Assembly: GCA_025350285.1 (NCBI GenBank)
Contig: JANXYE010000291.1
Span: 1-9,131 of the forward strand
Direction: 5' to 3'
Length of the DNA: 9,131 nucleotides
DNA from: Chloroflexota bacterium
GTDB lineage: Bacteria; Chloroflexota; Dehalococcoidia; Tepidiformales; Tepidiformaceae
The notes under the pieces were generated by a model, which was given only the letters and a program-made list of their open reading frames with translations, did not search any database and was not told the origin of the DNA. Positions 6,829 through 9,131 of this stretch are shown here, piece by piece. Positions within the stretch are counted from its first letter, which is position 1; each line of letters starts with the position of its first letter. The position numbers were made by a program, and so were the translations under genes.

Positions 6829-7976
6829 TACGAGACCTCCGCGGGTGGCAGGCGCATCTGGTCCGGGTCGATGGCGTTGGCCGCGCACCATTCGCGATAG
6901 ACCAGCGGCGAGACCTCGGACGGTTTGATCTCGCTGCGGCCGCCCCAGAAGACGTTTGTGTAGCTCACTTCGATGCCCGCTTCCGCAAGGTGCACATCGA
7001 TAGCGGCCTTGTGGGCGAGGACGCGGTCCTTCTCCATGCCATGGGCAACGGCCATCACATTCACATTCGCGAACTCGGGCCCACCTTCGCGCCAGTAGGC
7101 GTGGGTGATGATGTCGTGACGCCCGACTTCACGGCCGGCCGCGATCTCCATGCCGACGGGCACGGCCCAGTGGAAGAGCCCGTTATAGCGCGTCACGCGT
7201 TCGCCGGTCGAGAGTTCCTTCACGTGTTCGAGGAAGGTTGAAAAGCGGCCGATAACGCGCATCCGCTCCAGTTCCTCGGCCACGTCGTAGAAGACCCCGA
7301 GCGAAACGCCGGCCTCAGTCGCGCGGCCCGCCCAGATATCCGAAACGAGTTCCGCGGGGGCGAAATCGCGCTTCAGCGCCGTCAGCACGCGCCACTGCAG
7401 TTCGTCGAGTTGTACCACCTGGGTGATCACTTCTGAAGCTGAATCAGCCCGGCTGCCCGGCTCCAGGAGCCGCCGGCGGGTGTGGCCCACGCCCAGCGCG
7501 AACAGCCGCTTCGCCGGCATCGCGCGGTAGGAGCGCGCCCCGATGCGGTCCGCGAGGTAGTCCGCGTGCTTTGCGAGGGAGTAGCCCTGGGGCACCTTGA
7601 GGGTGGTCCAGAGCCGGTACTGGGAGCCCGCCGTTTCGCCGTCCGTCGAGCGGATGACGACATGCCCGGAAAAGGGGTCGTTCTGGGAGAGGTCGTCGAA
7701 GGCGGCGTGCAACCGCTCCTGGGGGACGTTCCAGGCGACGAGCGCGCCGGCCGCGAGGTTGGTGGAAAGCAGCGTTTGGCGGACCCGCCGCACGACCCCG
7801 GCTTCGAGCATCGCCCGCAGCCGCTCGATCACGTCCTCGACGGGGATGCCCGAATCGGCCGCGATTGCGCCGAGGGGGTCGCGGCGGAAGCCAACGATCC
7901 GGTCTTCGCTGACGGCGAGGATAGCCCTGTTCACCGGGTCTTCGATGCTAACGGGCACGAGCGTTGCGCTGGTCAA
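6828..7976 (-). CDS. ahbAB: Fused AhbA-AhbB-like siroheme decarboxylase (double AsnC/Lrp-type protein)
   Basis: The 382 residues form two tandem units, each a winged-helix part followed by an AsnC-type alpha/beta domain. Unit 1 has its helix-turn-helix at about 30-67, then LVAWNVP (79-85) and [10 protein letters not shown] (120-129). Unit 2 has its helix-turn-helix at about 190-245, then LFHWAVP (267-273), [16 protein letters not shown] (287-302) and [11 protein letters not shown] (304-314). The VAWxVP strand, the THxYxR segment and the hydrophobic VxVMxxxHG strand are features of AhbA/AhbB and NirD/L/G/H, which remove two acetate carboxyls from siroheme. In Desulfovibrio and archaea AhbA and AhbB are separate subunits. 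Here both are one chain, as in NirDL of haem d1 synthesis. The start is TTG at 7976, overlapping the hemA TGA (TTGA), with GGAG eight bases upstream. An AsnC-type regulator is the alternative, but the double unit and neighbours favour the enzyme. Confidence 0.85.
   Translation of the reverse strand: MTSATLVPVSIEDPVNRAILAVSEDRIVGFRRDPLGAIAADSGIPVEDVIERLRAMLEAGVVRRVRQTLLSTNLAAGALVAWNVPQERLHAAFDDLSQNDPFSGHVVIRSTDGETAGSQYRLWTTLKVPQGYSLAKHADYLADRIGARSYRAMPAKRLFALGVGHTRRRLLEPGSRADSASEVITQVVQLDELQWRVLTALKRDFAPAELVSDIWAGRATEAGVSLGVFYDVAEELERMRVIGRFSTFLEHVKELSTGERVTRYNGLFHWAVPVGMEIAAGREVGRHDIITHAYWREGGPEFANVNVMAVAHGMEKDRVLAHKAAIDVHLAEAGIEVSYTNVFWGGRSEIKPSEVSPLVYREWCAANAIDPDQMRLPPAEVS
6836..6840 (-). 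promoter_or_regulatory. RBS fixing the aldo/keto reductase start
   Basis: GGAGG lies seven bases upstream of the ATG at 6828, within the last codons of the Ahb-like gene. It selects this start over the upstream in-frame codon at 6891. Confidence 0.85.
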
Positions 7977-9061
7977 GGGCAGGGCTCCGCATCCACGGGC
8001 GCTTCGGCCGCGAACAGGGCGACGAAGCGTGCCCCGAAGGCGCGGTCGTCGATCTCGCGCAGGCGTTGTGTCGGACGGTGGAAAATCTGGTTCACGAGGG
8101 CGCGGGTGATGGTTTCGATCGTTTGGGCAGGAAGTTCCGGGTGGAGCCGGCCGATGCGTTCGACCTCGGCCTGGCGCACGCGCTCCACTTCCAGGCGAAG
8201 ACGCCCGAGTTCCGAGCGGCTATCGGTCGTGGCGAGTTCGAGCCGATGCTCCAGCAGCTCGCGCAGCCGCGCCTGGAGGGCCGTCCGGCGACTGCTTGCG
8301 TGGCGCCGCTCGCCCGCTTCGGCGACCATCGCGGCCACCGTCAGGAGCGGCACATCGAGGCCAGCGGCAAGGTTATGCGGCGTGCCGAGGTCCACGGCGA
8401 GCGCCCGGATCTCGGGCAAGTCCCTGGCGGTCAAGGTGGCGGCGGAGGAGCCGAGGCAGGACACGAGCACATCGACCGGGCCGATACCGGCGAGTTCGGC
8501 GAGCGAGGCGGTGGACTGGCGGGGGCCTTCGCACCAGGCGCCCGTTGGCCGCTGACGGCCGATGGTCACGACCTCGTCGAAGCCCAGTTCGAGCGCGCGC
8601 TGGGTCACGAGTTTGCCCATGCTCCCGGCGCCGATGACGGCGATTCGGCCCGTGGCCGGCACGCCGGAGAGACGCAACGCCCGGTCGAGGAGATGGCCGG
8701 AATGGGCATCGAAGCCCGTTTCCGAGCGCAGGGTGCGGGCCGCGGCGAGGGCGATGTCGCCCGCGGTCCTCAGGTCGGCGCTGGCGCCCGCCAGGCCGGT
8801 CCGCACCTGCCCGAGGATCTGCTCTTCACCGAGGACGAGGGAATGGAGCCCGGCGGCCACTTCCGCCAGCCGGAGGAGTGCGTCGCAGCCTTCGGCTTGC
8901 CAGTCGGCTTCGCAGGCACAAACGCCGCGGTGGTAGACCTCGATGCGCTGACAGCTGGCGACGAGGATGCTCCCGTGGCCGTGCGTCTCCGCCGCGGCAA
9001 ACGTTTTCTTCACGATCACATCCACCACAGCCTCTTGGAAAGAAGCCGCGATGTCCTTCAC
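7973..9061 (-). CDS. hemA: Glutamyl-tRNA reductase, divergent N-terminus, start uncertain
   Basis: This NADPH enzyme reduces Glu-tRNA(Glu) to glutamate-1-semialdehyde, the committed step of tetrapyrrole synthesis. Numbered from the GTG at 9061 it has 362 residues. The catalytic region has SCQRIEVY (36-43) with Cys37 as the thioester nucleophile, then GLHSLVLGEEQILGQVR (71-87). The NADPH domain begins RIAVIGAGSMGKL (139-151), and LAVDLGTPHNL (221-231) replaces the usual DLAVPRDI. The C-terminal dimerisation part includes ERIGRLHPELPAQTI (301-315) and LVNQIFHRPTQRLREI (322-337). Usual homologues are about 410-430 residues, and the first strand with its HxTAP motif is missing from this version. 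The frame stays open upstream to the window edge and contains HTTPP at the right distance, so the true start may lie upstream of 9061, possibly outside the window. Oddities: CNRTE has become CQRIE, and the family His before GLDSL appears to be Arg64. Confidence 0.92.
   Translation of the reverse strand: MKDIAASFQEAVVDVIVKKTFAAAETHGHGSILVASCQRIEVYHRGVCACEADWQAEGCDALLRLAEVAAGLHSLVLGEEQILGQVRTGLAGASADLRTAGDIALAAARTLRSETGFDAHSGHLLDRALRLSGVPATGRIAVIGAGSMGKLVTQRALELGFDEVVTIGRQRPTGAWCEGPRQSTASLAELAGIGPVDVLVSCLGSSAATLTARDLPEIRALAVDLGTPHNLAAGLDVPLLTVAAMVAEAGERRHASSRRTALQARLRELLEHRLELATTDSRSELGRLRLEVERVRQAEVERIGRLHPELPAQTIETITRALVNQIFHRPTQRLREIDDRAFGARFVALFAAEAPVDAEPCP
7985..7988 (-). promoter_or_regulatory. 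RBS supporting a TTG start for ahbAB
   Basis: GGAG lies eight bases upstream of the TTG at 7976, inside the end of hemA. No ATG or GTG is available before residue 7, so this site supports the rare TTG start and the TTGA overlap. Confidence 0.65.
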
Positions 9062-9131
9062 TTTGGCTCGCCGGCCGGGCGGCGTCGTGTGCAGGTAATT
9101 GGAAACCGACGTTTTAATTCCACTAAAAGAA
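9062..9131 (-). other. Edge segment: probable hemA 5' extension or short leader
   Basis: The hemA frame continues without a stop to the window edge. It encodes a peptide ending NYLHTTPPGRRAK just before the GTG at 9061. Counting from an ATT codon at 9118, His falls at residue 10, the position of His in the HKTAP motif of E. coli HemA; this supports the segment being coding. No ATG, GTG or TTG exists in this frame within the segment. The outer part (about 9095-9131) is clearly more A+T-rich than the rest of the window, which would also suit an intergenic region. A second frame is open here and ends in a TGA at 9058-9060 overlapping the GTG, so an upstream gene ending here cannot be excluded. 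No convincing -35/-10 pair is visible. Confidence 0.5.

Noticed and set aside
6829..6891. Upstream start for the aldo/keto reductase at 6891
   Set aside because: The extra residues are unlike the family N-terminus, and GGAGG sits correctly for the ATG at 6828.
6828..7976. Plain AsnC/Lrp transcription factor
   Set aside because: A regulator would normally be a single unit of about 150 residues. The double unit with THAYWR- and [13 protein letters not shown] segments inside a siroheme/heme operon fits the decarboxylase better, though a regulatory role is not fully excluded.
6828..7976. NirDL of haem d1 biosynthesis
   Set aside because: No nirS, nirF, nirJ, nirN or nirE-type neighbours are visible, whereas hemQ and the general heme genes are; d1 synthesis is the less economical reading.
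7482..8555. Long plus-strand open frame (357 codons) opposite ahbAB and hemA
   Set aside because: Its translation is Arg/Ser-rich with no domain, and it lies across two real genes on the other strand.
9058..9131. 3' end of an upstream gene, read in the frame ending at the TGA at 9058-9060
   Set aside because: The frame is open and would form a GTGA overlap with the 9061 start, but only about 23 codons are visible, they show no family signal, and third positions are not G+C-rich as in the other genes. It is kept as an alternative, not annotated.

Overview
The window is a G+C-rich (about two thirds by eye) bacterial tetrapyrrole-biosynthesis operon. All nine recognised genes lie on the minus strand, so transcription runs from position 9131 towards position 1. 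Almost every base is coding. Every junction overlaps by 1 to 13 bases or leaves a gap of at most 10, and most starts carry a clear Shine-Dalgarno sequence. I see no RNA genes, mobile elements, CRISPR arrays, terminators or convincing promoters. The lineage cannot be fixed from sequence alone. The G+C content, the Thermus-like form of HemQ and a domain known from Deinococcus DR2241 suggest an aerobic Chloroflexota, Deinococcota or related bacterium (inference, low confidence).

Layout in transcription order: hemA (glutamyl-tRNA reductase, 5' end uncertain at the right edge); a fused AhbA-AhbB-like siroheme decarboxylase; an aldo/keto reductase; hemQ (coproheme decarboxylase, chlorite-dismutase family); a cobA-hemD fusion (SUMT plus uroporphyrinogen-III synthase); a two-domain CbiX-type chelatase; a cysteine-rich protein resembling the [4Fe-4S] part of DR2241; hemL (glutamate-1-semialdehyde aminomutase); and hemC (hydroxymethylbilane synthase).

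The genes fit one route. HemA and HemL make 5-aminolevulinate. An unseen HemB would make porphobilinogen. HemC and the HemD half give uroporphyrinogen III. The CobA half gives precorrin-2, and CbiX inserts iron after oxidation to make siroheme. The Ahb-like protein would decarboxylate siroheme to 12,18-didecarboxysiroheme. An unseen AhbC would then give Fe-coproporphyrin III (coproheme), and HemQ would decarboxylate that to heme b. Pairing the siroheme (Ahb) branch with HemQ rather than AhbD is the most interesting reading: a hybrid heme pathway encoded in one operon. Protoporphyrin- and coproporphyrin-route genes (hemE, hemN/F, hemG/Y, hemH), hemB, ahbC, ahbD and a SirC/Met8 precorrin-2 dehydrogenase are absent from these 9.1 kb, but may lie elsewhere.
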